Shown: one piece after another, positions 1-6,865 of the stretch
How the letters are laid out: the number at the start of each line of letters is the position of its first letter
Numbering within the stretch: position 1 is the stretch's first letter
Source: CAKSQF01 sp051868045
GTDB lineage: Bacteria; Bacillota; Clostridia; Oscillospirales; CAG-272
DNA length: 26,060 nt
Assembly: GCA_051868045.1 (NCBI GenBank)
Contig: JBJDZN010000051.1
Span: 1-26,060 of the forward strand
Direction: 5' to 3'
Notes under the pieces: model-generated
What the model was told of the DNA's origin: nothing
The model's input: the letters and a program-made list of their open reading frames with translations, nothing else
Databases searched by the model: none
Program-made: the position numbers and the translations under genes

Positions 1-68
1 ATGTTCTCTTTCGTCAGCGTACCGCAGTAGTTTGTTCTTTTATATAATTCGTTGAAAAATTCAGCCAT
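1..68 (-). CDS. aspS: Aspartate-tRNA ligase, N-terminal fragment cut by the window edge
   Basis: Only the first 22 codons are visible, read leftward from an ATG at 68-66. The peptide begins MAEFFNELYKRTNYCGTLT. The KRTxYCGxL pattern is the usual start of bacterial aspartyl-tRNA synthetases, which open with this strand before the OB-fold anticodon-binding domain. The gene follows hisS on the same strand after a 59-nt gap, and hisS-aspS adjacency is widespread in Firmicutes, which supports the call. The family attaches aspartate to tRNA-Asp in the cytoplasm. The ribosome site is weak: AAAGG lies about 14 nt before the ATG. The rest of the gene, including the catalytic domain, is outside the window, so whether it discriminates tRNA-Asn cannot be judged. 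Confidence 0.82.
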   Translation of the reverse strand, partial: MAEFFNELYKRTNYCGTLTKEN

Positions 69-127
69 ATCTTATGACCATGCCTTTCTCGTATATTCAC
101 ATAGGAATTCCTTGATTTTATCAAATT

Positions 128-1381
128 TCAAAAATGCTCCCGTGCAAAACCAAGAAGATCGTCAAGATTTACCTCATCCGATCCCTCGCCCCGCATATTC
201 TTGAGGACCGCCTTACCGGCAAGGATTTCATCGTCACCCAGCACCAGCGTGTAAGCGGCGCCGATCTTGTTGGCATATTTCATCTGTGCCTTCAGCGATC
301 TGCCCACCAGATCGGTGTCGGCAGAATATCCGGCATCCCGAAGGGTTTGTACCAGCACGATTGCTTTTTCCAGAGCGGCATCGCCCATGGGGGCAATGTA
401 GAGGTCGATGCCCTTTACACATTCAGCGGGAAGCTCAACGGTGGGAAGCAGACGGGTGATGCCTATGGCGAATCCGCAGGCGGGAAGGGAGGTTCCGCCG
501 ATCTCTTCCAGCAGACCGTCGTATCTGCCGCCGCCGCAGATGGTGGACTGTGCGCCCATACGCTCGTCCCGGCAGATAAACTCGAAAACGGTGCGGGAAT
601 AGTAGTCCAGTCCCCGGACAATGGAGGTGTCAAGCGTGAAGGGAATGTTCATGCCCTTAAGGTAGCTTTCCACCTTTTTCTGGTGATCTGCACACTCGGG
701 GCACAGATGATCAATGGCTTTGGGCGCATCCTTGGCAATGCGCTTGCAGATTTCCGATTTGCAGTCCAGAATCCGCATGGGATTGGTTTCCAGTCGGCTC
801 TTGCAGGTGTCGCAAAGCTCGTCCTTGCGGGCAGAAAAGTATTCCCTCAGCTTCTGATAGTAGGCAGGACGGCAGTTTTTGCATCCAATGGTGTTTACAT
901 GCAGTTCCACCTTTTGAATTTTCAATTCTTTGATCAGGGTGTCGGCAAGCGCAATGATGGAGGCATCGGCGGCAGGGGTGCCGGAGCCGTACATTTCCAC
1001 GCCGAACTGGGAAAATTCCCGATATCTGCCCTTCTGCTGACGCTCGTGGCGGTAGCAGTTGATCAGATAGTAGTATTTAAGGGGCATGGCATCGCCGTAT
1101 TTGCCGTTTTCAATGATGGCACGGGCAACACTTGCCGTTCCCTCAGGACGAAGGGAAAGGGAGGGACCGTCACGGTCGATGAAGGTATACATCTCCTTCT
1201 GAACCACGTCGGTGGTGTTTCCCACGCCTCTGGCGAACAGCTCTGTGTTCTCCAGAACGGGGGTGCGGATTTCGCCGAAACCGAATCTGGCGGCGACATT
1301 ACGTGCTTTTGCTTCAATATATTGTATTTTTGCGGTTTCTTCCGGGAAAAAATCAAGCATTCCCTGGGGTTTCTTGATCAT
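128..1381 (-). CDS. hisS: Histidine-tRNA ligase (HisRS)
   Basis: This 417-residue cytoplasmic class II aminoacyl-tRNA synthetase charges tRNA-His with histidine. Visible marks are the N-terminal MIKKPQGMLDFFPEE segment, motif 2 with YRHERQQKGRYREFSQFG, the histidine-specific GLDYYSRTVFEF loop, and motif 3 around GGGRYDGLLEEIGG with GFAIGITRL. The C-terminal ~90 residues, starting near IDLYIAPMGD, are the anticodon-binding domain. Length matches the bacterial family. The mid-protein insertion carries several cysteines (CKNC, CDTC, CPEC), which could bind a metal; that is inference. The ATG at 1381 fits the conserved family start, with AAAGGA about 11 nt upstream. A good promoter lies just upstream at 1429-1457, so hisS need not depend on cca, whose stop is at 1464. 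aspS follows. Confidence 0.97.
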   Translation of the reverse strand: MIKKPQGMLDFFPEETAKIQYIEAKARNVAARFGFGEIRTPVLENTELFARGVGNTTDVVQKEMYTFIDRDGPSLSLRPEGTASVARAIIENGKYGDAMPLKYYYLINCYRHERQQKGRYREFSQFGVEMYGSGTPAADASIIALADTLIKELKIQKVELHVNTIGCKNCRPAYYQKLREYFSARKDELCDTCKSRLETNPMRILDCKSEICKRIAKDAPKAIDHLCPECADHQKKVESYLKGMNIPFTLDTSIVRGLDYYSRTVFEFICRDERMGAQSTICGGGRYDGLLEEIGGTSLPACGFAIGITRLLPTVELPAECVKGIDLYIAPMGDAALEKAIVLVQTLRDAGYSADTDLVGRSLKAQMKYANKIGAAYTLVLGDDEILAGKAVLKNMRGEGSDEVNLDDLLGFAREHF

Positions 1382-1428
1382 ATTCAGCTTTTTCCTTTCT
1401 CGCTCTTACCGAATTTGCGCTAACGTTT

Positions 1429-1457
1429 ATTATAGCATATTTTTCTCAGTATTTCAA
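1429..1457 (-). promoter_or_regulatory. Sigma-A promoter for hisS
   Basis: On the minus strand TTGAAA is followed by a 17-nt spacer and TATAAT, with TGC immediately before the -10 (extended -10). The predicted start site is near 1422, giving a leader of about 40 nt to the hisS ATG at 1381. It sits in the short hisS-cca gap. Confidence 0.8.
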
Positions 1458-1463
1458 CTGTTT

Positions 1464-2723
1464 TTACAAAAAAATCCTGCTTTTTGCCGCATCCAGCAGG
1501 GACTCCCGGTTGCAGTCGATTTTTTCCTCAATGACGTTCCAAAAAAGGGAGGTCAGCAGCTTTCCGATCTGCGGACCCTTTGGGCAACCGAGACTTATCA
1601 GGTCCTCTCCGGTAATCGGAAGGTCCTTGACGCCAAAGCAGGACTCATTTTTGAGGATTTCCTCCCGGATCTCCGAGATTGCGTCGATTGCGTCCGGCTT
1701 TGCCGTCGAATGTCCCGACTGCACGGCGGCAAAGCCCCGGCAGACTTCCAGATAGTGTTCCGAGGCGGATTTTCCCAGCTCGCAGATCAAAGTCCGCACC
1801 CCGATCCGATCGTCAGGCAGGGGTTTTGTCAGTCTGCCGATCAACAGGCAGGACTCATCCCATGTGGCACGGTCGAATTTCAGCCGTCGGAAAATCCGGT
1901 CTGCGGTCGCCGCAGCAGAATCGGCAAAGCATCCGCTAAACAGGGTCGTCCAGCGAAGCAGGGGAATGGGTTTCACCGCCTCAACGGCAGCAATCACCGC
2001 CTCAAATTTGTCCGGATGGGCGTCTATGAACGGCAGCAGTTCGGGAATAAAACCGGAAAGCACGTCGGAATATTCCCGCAAAATGCGTCCGACTCCCGCA
2101 CCGCAGAGCAGCTTGTCGCACTCCACTCGAATCCGCTCAACGGCGATACCCGAAAGCAGGTCCTTGCATCGGTGGATGGCGTCGGCGGTAGAGGGTTCGA
2201 TGGAAAAATCGTATACCGACGAAAAGCGCAGTCCACGGAGAATCCGAAGCCCGTCCTCTTCAAATCGGCAAACAGGCTCCCCTACGGCACGGATCAGCCG
2301 ATGATTCAGATCGTCCATCCCCCCGAAGGGATCGCATACCCCAGTGCTCGGGCGGTATGCCATGGCATTGACGGTAAAATCCCGTCTGGCGAGGTCTTCC
2401 CGAAGATCGTTCACAAAGGTTACGCTGTCGGGATGGCGGTGATCGGTGTAATTTCCGTCGGTGCGGTAGGTGGTGATTTCATACACTGTCTGATGGAGAC
2501 AGACCCCCACCGTTCCGTGCTTGATTCCTGTCTCAATTACCCGTTGATCCGAGAAGCACTCCAGCATCTGATCGGGACGGGCTGAGGTGCAGATGTCAAA
2601 ATCCTTCGGCATTTTTCCGAGCAGGCTGTCCCGAACGCATCCGCCTACCAGATAGGCGTCAAATCCCCGCTCCCCCAATCTGTCAAGCAGAAACAGGGCA
2701 TCCTGCGGTATTATAAATTCCAT
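1464..2723 (-). CDS. cca: CCA tRNA nucleotidyltransferase
   Basis: The enzyme adds or repairs the 3' CCA end of tRNAs using CTP and ATP. The N-terminal class II nucleotidyltransferase head shows YLVGGCVRDSLLG followed by the metal-binding DxD in KDFDICTSARP, then RRDFTVNAMAY and the EDGLRILRGLRFSSVYDF neck region; the remaining half is the helical body and tail that hold the tRNA. The product is 419 residues, normal for a Firmicutes CCA enzyme. I place the start at the ATG at 2723 because AGGAGG lies 7 nt upstream and the protein then begins MEFIIPQDALFLLDRLG, as in the family. A longer in-frame start at 2771 would fall inside the -10 hexamer of its promoter, so it is unlikely. Whether the enzyme adds all of CCA or is split with a partner cannot be told from sequence alone. 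Confidence 0.94.
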   Translation of the reverse strand: MEFIIPQDALFLLDRLGERGFDAYLVGGCVRDSLLGKMPKDFDICTSARPDQMLECFSDQRVIETGIKHGTVGVCLHQTVYEITTYRTDGNYTDHRHPDSVTFVNDLREDLARRDFTVNAMAYRPSTGVCDPFGGMDDLNHRLIRAVGEPVCRFEEDGLRILRGLRFSSVYDFSIEPSTADAIHRCKDLLSGIAVERIRVECDKLLCGAGVGRILREYSDVLSGFIPELLPFIDAHPDKFEAVIAAVEAVKPIPLLRWTTLFSGCFADSAAATADRIFRRLKFDRATWDESCLLIGRLTKPLPDDRIGVRTLICELGKSASEHYLEVCRGFAAVQSGHSTAKPDAIDAISEIREEILKNESCFGVKDLPITGEDLISLGCPKGPQIGKLLTSLFWNVIEEKIDCNRESLLDAAKSRIFL

Positions 2724-2761
2724 GTTCCCGCCTCCTGATCGTCTGTTTTGCATTATTTTCC

Positions 2762-2790
2762 AGTATACCATAATACGGCATTTTTGTCAA
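2762..2790 (-). promoter_or_regulatory. Sigma-A promoter for cca
   Basis: Minus-strand TTGACA, a 17-nt spacer and TATACT, with TGG directly before the -10. The predicted start is near 2755, giving a leader of roughly 32 nt to the cca ATG at 2723. It is divergent from the miaB promoter 55 bp away. Confidence 0.82.
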
Positions 2791-2844
2791 GATGTTGCCT
2801 GCGGCGAAATTCGGGTATTTTTTCGAAAAACTCGCCGAAAGGAC

Positions 2845-2873
2845 TTGATTTTCTTGCCGGAATGCGGTATAAT
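2845..2873 (+). promoter_or_regulatory. Sigma-A promoter for miaB
   Basis: TTGATT, a 17-nt spacer and a perfect TATAAT. The start site is expected near 2880, about 32 nt before the preferred miaB ATG at 2912. The alternative GTG at 2888 would leave almost no leader. Confidence 0.8.
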
Positions 2874-2911
2874 AGCCTTGCATTTCTGTGAAAGTTGAAT
2901 TTGGAGTCAAA

Positions 2912-4330
2912 ATGAAAAAAGAAACCCGTATTTCGGTAGAGGATACCGAAAAACAGTATGAATATATGGCAAAAGCGGCGGCATGGCTGGGAGGCGAGAC
3001 ACGGTATGTCTATGTCCAGACCTTTGGCTGTCAGCAGAATGAAGCCGATTCCGAGCGGATCCTCGGCATGGCGGTGAAAATGGGCTATACGCCAACTGAA
3101 GAGGTGGAGAAAGCCGATCTGATTCTCGTCAACACCTGCGCCGTCAGGGAACATGCCGAGCTGAAGGCACTGTCCATCACAGGGCAGTTCAAGCATCTCA
3201 AGGAGAAAAAGCGGGGACTTCTCATCGGCATCTGCGGCTGTATGGTTTCCCAGGAGCATCGCAAGGAGGACATCAAGCACCGCTACCCCTATGTGGACTT
3301 CCTGTTCGGCACCTCCATGCTCTGGCGGTTCCCGGAAATCCTCTATCAGGCGATGACCACCCGCCGCCGCTCCTACTGGCTGGACACCGACGATGACGGC
3401 AATCTGGCAGAAGGTCTGCCGGTGCAAAGGGCGTCTGCCTTCAAGGCGTGGGTGTCCATTATGTACGGTTGCAACAATTTCTGCACCTATTGCGTGGTCC
3501 CCTATGTCAGGGGGCGTGAGCGTAGCCGACAGAAGGAGTGCATTCTGGAGGAGGTCCGGACTCTGGCGGAAGAGGGGTATCGGGAGATTACCCTGCTGGG
3601 ACAGAACGTCAATTCCTACGGTAAGGATCTGTATACCGACTATGACTTTGCCGACCTGCTGTCTGATCTGTGTAAAATTCCGGGGGATTTTTTCATCCGA
3701 TTCATGACCAGCCACCCGAAGGACGCCTCTCATAAGCTGGTGGACACCATTGCGGCAAATCCGAAGATCGCACGTGCCTTCCATCTTCCCGTCCAGTCGG
3801 GCAGTAATGCAATTCTGACCGCCATGAACCGCCACTATACCAGGGAGTCCTATCTGAAACTGGTGGACTATCTTCGGGAGAAGATGCCGGGCATTGCCCT
3901 GACTACCGATATTATTGTTGGCTTTCCCGGGGAGAGCGATGAGGATTTCGAAGATACGCTGGATATTCTTCGTCGGGTGAAGTATGATAATATCTTCTCC
4001 TTTATCTACTCTCCCAGAAAGGGAACCCGTGCGGCAGAACTGCCGAGACTCCCTGACGAGGTGACGTCTGCCCGTTTTGAGAAGATGCTGGCACTGCAAA
4101 ACGAGATTTCCAACGGGAAGAATCAGGTTTATGTGAATACCGTCCAGAAGGTTCTGGTCGAGGGAAGAAGTAAAACCGATCCTACCAAGCTGACCGGACG
4201 AACCGAGAAGAACCGTCTGGTTCATTTCGTCGGGGATGACGGTCTGATCGGTCAGTTTGCCAATGTCCGGATCACCAGAGCGGAAACCTATGCCCTTTAC
4301 GGTGATCTGGAAGTTAATGGGGAAATCTGA
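2912..4330 (+). CDS. miaB: tRNA-2-methylthio-N6-dimethylallyladenosine synthase MiaB
   Basis: MiaB is a radical SAM methylthiotransferase that converts i6A37 to ms2i6A37 in tRNAs reading UNN codons. With the start at 2912 the protein has 472 residues. The N-terminal MTTase domain carries the three cysteines of the auxiliary 4Fe-4S cluster at C40 (QTFGCQQNEADSERI), C76 (NTCAVREHAE) and C110 (ICGCMVSQEH). The radical SAM CxxxCxxC is C187, C191 and C194 in MYGCNNFCTYCVVPYVRGRE. A C-terminal TRAM domain begins near YVNTVQKVLVEG. The FxxCxxxCxxC context plus VRGRERSR favours MiaB over MtaB or RimO. The ATG at 2912 has GGAG 5 nt upstream; a GTG at 2888 would add eight residues but lies close to the predicted start site. 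A YlbF/YmcA-family gene follows after 51 nt, as in Bacillus. Confidence 0.96.
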   Translation: MKKETRISVEDTEKQYEYMAKAAAWLGGETRYVYVQTFGCQQNEADSERILGMAVKMGYTPTEEVEKADLILVNTCAVREHAELKALSITGQFKHLKEKKRGLLIGICGCMVSQEHRKEDIKHRYPYVDFLFGTSMLWRFPEILYQAMTTRRRSYWLDTDDDGNLAEGLPVQRASAFKAWVSIMYGCNNFCTYCVVPYVRGRERSRQKECILEEVRTLAEEGYREITLLGQNVNSYGKDLYTDYDFADLLSDLCKIPGDFFIRFMTSHPKDASHKLVDTIAANPKIARAFHLPVQSGSNAILTAMNRHYTRESYLKLVDYLREKMPGIALTTDIIVGFPGESDEDFEDTLDILRRVKYDNIFSFIYSPRKGTRAAELPRLPDEVTSARFEKMLALQNEISNGKNQVYVNTVQKVLVEGRSKTDPTKLTGRTEKNRLVHFVGDDGLIGQFANVRITRAETYALYGDLEVNGEI

Positions 4331-4381
4331 CCAAAAGACAACCGACAAAGAATAGGTACAAATGAAAGGAACGAAAAGATT

Positions 4382-4774
4382 ATGCAGCTAATGGAAATGG
4401 CACAGCTTGTGGGTCTGACCATCAAGAACAGCCCCGAGGGCGTCGCATTTGACCGTGCAAAGGCGGAATATGAAGGCAATCCGGAGATCAACAATGCCCT
4501 GATGGAGTATCAGATTCAGCAGACCCTGATCCAGAATAAGGCAGACGAATCGGGCGAGCCTATGGATGAGATGACCCTGGCAAGAGTCAACGATCGGATC
4601 AATGAGCTGTACGAGTTTATCGTCGGACACGAAAAATACAAGGCGTATGAAGAGGCGCAAAAGGCACTTAACGACCTGATCGGCAAGGTTAATTCGACAA
4701 TTCTTGCCCAGATCACCGGAAGAGTTCCCAGTGAATGCACCCACGACTGCTCTTCTTGCGGCGGATGCCATTGA
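4382..4774 (+). CDS. YlbF/YmcA family regulator with C-terminal cysteine motif
   Basis: This 130-residue, mainly helical protein matches the YlbF/YmcA (Com_YlbF) family: an N-terminal helix (MEMAQLVGLTIKNSPEGVAF), a middle with FDRAKAEYEGNPEINNALMEYQ, and a long amphipathic helix near VGHEKYKAYEEAQKALNDL. In Bacillus, YmcA, YlbF and YaaT form the Y-complex, which binds Fe-S clusters and promotes RNase Y-dependent mRNA maturation. Position directly after miaB matches Bacillus ymcB-ymcA, so it is probably cotranscribed with miaB. The last residues are CTHDCSSCGGCH, four cysteines and two histidines in twelve positions, a likely metal or Fe-S ligand tail (inference). No YaaT or second YlbF paralogue lies in the window. 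The ATG at 4382 is preceded by AAAGGA at a rather long distance of about 11 nt. Confidence 0.88.
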   Translation: MQLMEMAQLVGLTIKNSPEGVAFDRAKAEYEGNPEINNALMEYQIQQTLIQNKADESGEPMDEMTLARVNDRINELYEFIVGHEKYKAYEEAQKALNDLIGKVNSTILAQITGRVPSECTHDCSSCGGCH

Positions 4775-4814
4775 TCCGGAATGCGTATTTTTATGGGATG
4801 GAAAAGCATATTGC

Positions 4815-4866
4815 AATAGAATTCAGGGGTTGCAGCAAAGCTTTGCTGCAACCCCTGAATTCTATT
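4815..4866. repeat. Perfect 52-bp palindrome between convergent genes
   Basis: Two 26-nt arms, 4815-4840 and 4841-4866, are exact reverse complements with no spacer; the centre is AAGCTT and each arm contains GAATTC. It lies 40 nt after the YlbF-family stop and its right arm contains the stop codon of the minus-strand GNAT gene. As RNA it would fold into a very stable hairpin from either strand. A bidirectional terminator is the simplest reading, though neither side has a real U-tract; the arm ends are only modestly A/T rich (AATAGAATT/AATTCTATT). Confidence 0.85.
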
Positions 4867-5353
4867 CATTCAACGGTTTACCGAAATACAATACCAGCGC
4901 ATGACCGTCCCCTTCCGACATCAGAAATTCCGTAAATCCCCAGTGAAGATAGATTGCCAGATTCCGTGTCTGATCGGCTTCAACACCGATGGTCAGCTTT
5001 GTGATGCCGTTCTGAACGGCATACGACTCCATTACCCGGATCATTTTTGAAATATGCCCCTGATTCTCATATTCCTTTCGGATGCGAAGGGCGTTGATAT
5101 TTGCCGTCTCTTTTCCGTCGCATAGTACGCTTCTTCCTGCAACAGCTTTGCACTCGGGCGATAGGATCAGTGTACCCTCTCCGACCGGATCACCGTTGCA
5201 TATCACGGCGAAGGTCTTTGCCTTTTCGGACCGATTGTAATCGAGATATTCCTTTTTCCATCTGATCCAACAGCTTTCACCGGGATGTACCGCAATGTTG
5301 CGATCCCAGAGGGCATTGAGTTCATGTGGCGTCGCCTGACGGTATTCCATCAT
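4862..5353 (-). CDS. GNAT family N-acetyltransferase
   Basis: A 163-residue single-domain GCN5-related acetyltransferase, which would transfer an acetyl group from acetyl-CoA to an unknown amine. The acetyl-CoA pyrophosphate-binding motif A is visible as ALRIRKEYENQGHISKMIR (Q-x-G region), preceded by the strand NINALRI and followed by TKLTIGVEADQTRNLAIYLHWGF, the usual beta-5 and helix with asparagine and YxxxGF. The ending LVLYFGKPL matches many small GNATs of Firmicutes. The substrate cannot be predicted. Start 5353 is chosen because GGAG lies about 8 nt upstream; the second ATG is one codon later. It lies 65 nt downstream of the membrane acyltransferase on the same strand and probably shares its transcript. 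The stop codon falls inside the right arm of the 52-bp palindrome. Confidence 0.88.
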   Translation of the reverse strand: MMEYRQATPHELNALWDRNIAVHPGESCWIRWKKEYLDYNRSEKAKTFAVICNGDPVGEGTLILSPECKAVAGRSVLCDGKETANINALRIRKEYENQGHISKMIRVMESYAVQNGITKLTIGVEADQTRNLAIYLHWGFTEFLMSEGDGHALVLYFGKPLNE

Positions 5354-5418
5354 ATGACATTTCTCCTTATCTATTGGTTATCTAAGCGGTATCTGCGCAG
5401 GCAGAAGGTTGTCTTTGA

Positions 5419-6681
5419 TCAAGAGGCTCCCGTTTCGTTTTTTGTCTGCCCATCTGATACGTCATCTGACACTGTGTTATTATTTTCCCGTCCATCGGTC
5501 AGCCGCCGGATTCCTTTGTCAAGCAGGGAGCCGACAAAGTCCAGCAGTTTGTCGATGAACAGCAGCCGGAACAGCAGCATCCGCATCCGCTCCAGGAGAA
5601 TGCAGAGGGCGAAAAGGATCAGTACGGCAAGAACTACCCCTCCCACCATTTGCAGGGTAGGGAGATAGGCGAGAGATTTGAATCGCCAGAGCATATAGAA
5701 ATTCCAGAAAATGGGCTGAACATGGATAAGGTAAACGGCGAAGGTGGCGGGGGCGATGAATTTCAGCGTACCGCAGATGCCGCGATTTCTGAACTGCACT
5801 TTTGAGGCAAACAGCAGCAGGCAGATCGCACCAAACAGAATGAAAGGCGAGGTGTACTGAATCGCCGTGTACTGGAACAGTGCCGTATCGGTGTCCTCGG
5901 GGTGCAGAAGAAGATGGTTTCGCACCAGCATGAAGCATCCCCATGCTCCGAGTGTGCAGAGCGCATACCCGATCAGAGCGCAAACCTTGGGAAGCTTCCA
6001 TTTCGGGGGATAGCGACGGACAGTGCCGCCGATCAGGTAAAGGGCGATCAGCCACAGTCCGGTGTAACCGTAACCGGTGTAGAAGAGGTCGTCGTTGCAG
6101 AGGGTCGGGAACACCGATAGGATAATGACGATTCCCAGATCCAGTCGGATCAGGTCTCCCTTGCTCATTTTACGGATCCCGACATTGAGAAGCGGAGTGG
6201 TAAAGTACATGAGCAGATAGGCGTTGAAGTACCAGTACTGCCGGTACTGGACGGGAAGAAGTGCCTGAATGTAGCTGTCCCCTGTAAGGGTGACCTCCTG
6301 AAAGGTGTTTTCAATTCCCGGAAGGCAGATTCCGAGGAGGTAGTTCAGACATTCAAAGATTACCGGCAGATGGTCAATGGCGGCAACCATCAGAACGCCC
6401 CAGAAGACGACCGATGCATAGAGTTTCAGAAACTTTCCGGTCTTGACCTTGGAATTACACCCGGTATAGCCCGAAATCAGGGCAAACAGGTCAACCGCAC
6501 CGAAGGCGGCGGTCTCCATCAGCCAAGCGACGGGAAAATTGCGGGGATAGGACGCCAGAGCCTCTGCGGTTCCCGCATAGGGGTAGACTCCCCCCTGACC
6601 CAGTACATGAAGAAACAGCACCATCAGCATGGCGATGATACGTAAAAGATCAATCCCGTAGCTATGTTTTGTGTCATCCAT
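5419..6681 (-). CDS. Acyltransferase 3 family integral membrane protein
   Basis: The 420-residue polytopic membrane protein has about ten hydrophobic segments and the Acyltransferase_3 opening: YGIDLLRIIAMLMVLFLHV with the catalytic-type histidine around residue 25, then AVDLFALISGYTG. Family members (OatA, WecH and related) transfer acetyl or other acyl groups to cell-surface sugars or peptidoglycan at the membrane. There is no extracellular SGNH domain as in OatA, so the acceptor is unknown. The C-terminal tail after residue ~385 is hydrophilic and likely cytoplasmic or disordered. The ATG at 6681 has GGAGG 6 nt upstream and a promoter at 6727-6755. The GNAT gene follows after 65 nt. A role in capsule or teichoic-type polymer modification is possible, but no glycan genes lie nearby. 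Confidence 0.92.
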   Translation of the reverse strand: MDDTKHSYGIDLLRIIAMLMVLFLHVLGQGGVYPYAGTAEALASYPRNFPVAWLMETAAFGAVDLFALISGYTGCNSKVKTGKFLKLYASVVFWGVLMVAAIDHLPVIFECLNYLLGICLPGIENTFQEVTLTGDSYIQALLPVQYRQYWYFNAYLLMYFTTPLLNVGIRKMSKGDLIRLDLGIVIILSVFPTLCNDDLFYTGYGYTGLWLIALYLIGGTVRRYPPKWKLPKVCALIGYALCTLGAWGCFMLVRNHLLLHPEDTDTALFQYTAIQYTSPFILFGAICLLLFASKVQFRNRGICGTLKFIAPATFAVYLIHVQPIFWNFYMLWRFKSLAYLPTLQMVGGVVLAVLILFALCILLERMRMLLFRLLFIDKLLDFVGSLLDKGIRRLTDGRENNNTVSDDVSDGQTKNETGAS

Positions 6682-6726
6682 AAAAATCCTCCCCCGGATG
6701 CGATTTGGAACGCATTTCCTGTTCCT

Positions 6727-6755
6727 ATTATGCCGTCTGATTTCTTAAGAATCAA
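6727..6755 (-). promoter_or_regulatory. Probable sigma-A promoter for the acyltransferase gene
   Basis: Minus-strand TTGATT, 17-nt spacer, CATAAT. It predicts a start near 6720 and a leader of about 40 nt to the ATG at 6681. The -10 is one base off consensus and there is no TGn, so it is weaker than others in the window. Confidence 0.6.
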
Positions 6756-6811
6756 GAGGGAAGCGGATTAAGGTTTAATTAAGGAATACAGAAATGCCGT
6801 TCGGAATTGCA

Positions 6812-6843
6812 TTTTATCGTTTCTGTGAATCGATACGATAAAA
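6812..6843. repeat. Inverted repeat in the gap between the PH-domain gene and the acyltransferase promoter
   Basis: Perfect 9-nt arms TTTTATCGT (6812-6820) and ACGATAAAA (6835-6843) flank a 14-nt centre. It lies 22 nt beyond the stop of the PH-domain gene and about 57 bp upstream of the acyltransferase -35. No U-tract follows on the minus strand, so it is not a classic terminator; an operator is possible. Nothing else is evident in the 184-nt gap 6682-6865. Confidence 0.5.
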
Positions 6844-6865
6844 AAGGGGGAAAGACTGAGAATGA

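Noticed and set aside
134..1423. Open frame of 429 codons on the plus strand
   Set aside because: Antisense shadow of hisS with no recognisable domain.
2753..4348. Open frame of 531 codons on the minus strand
   Set aside because: It is antisense to miaB, whose Fe-S and TRAM motifs are complete; the antisense product has no recognisable domain.
6844..6865. Pyrimidine run after the PH-domain gene as a terminator
   Set aside because: On the minus strand CCCCCTTTTTT lies just after the stop, but I could not find a convincing stem directly before it.
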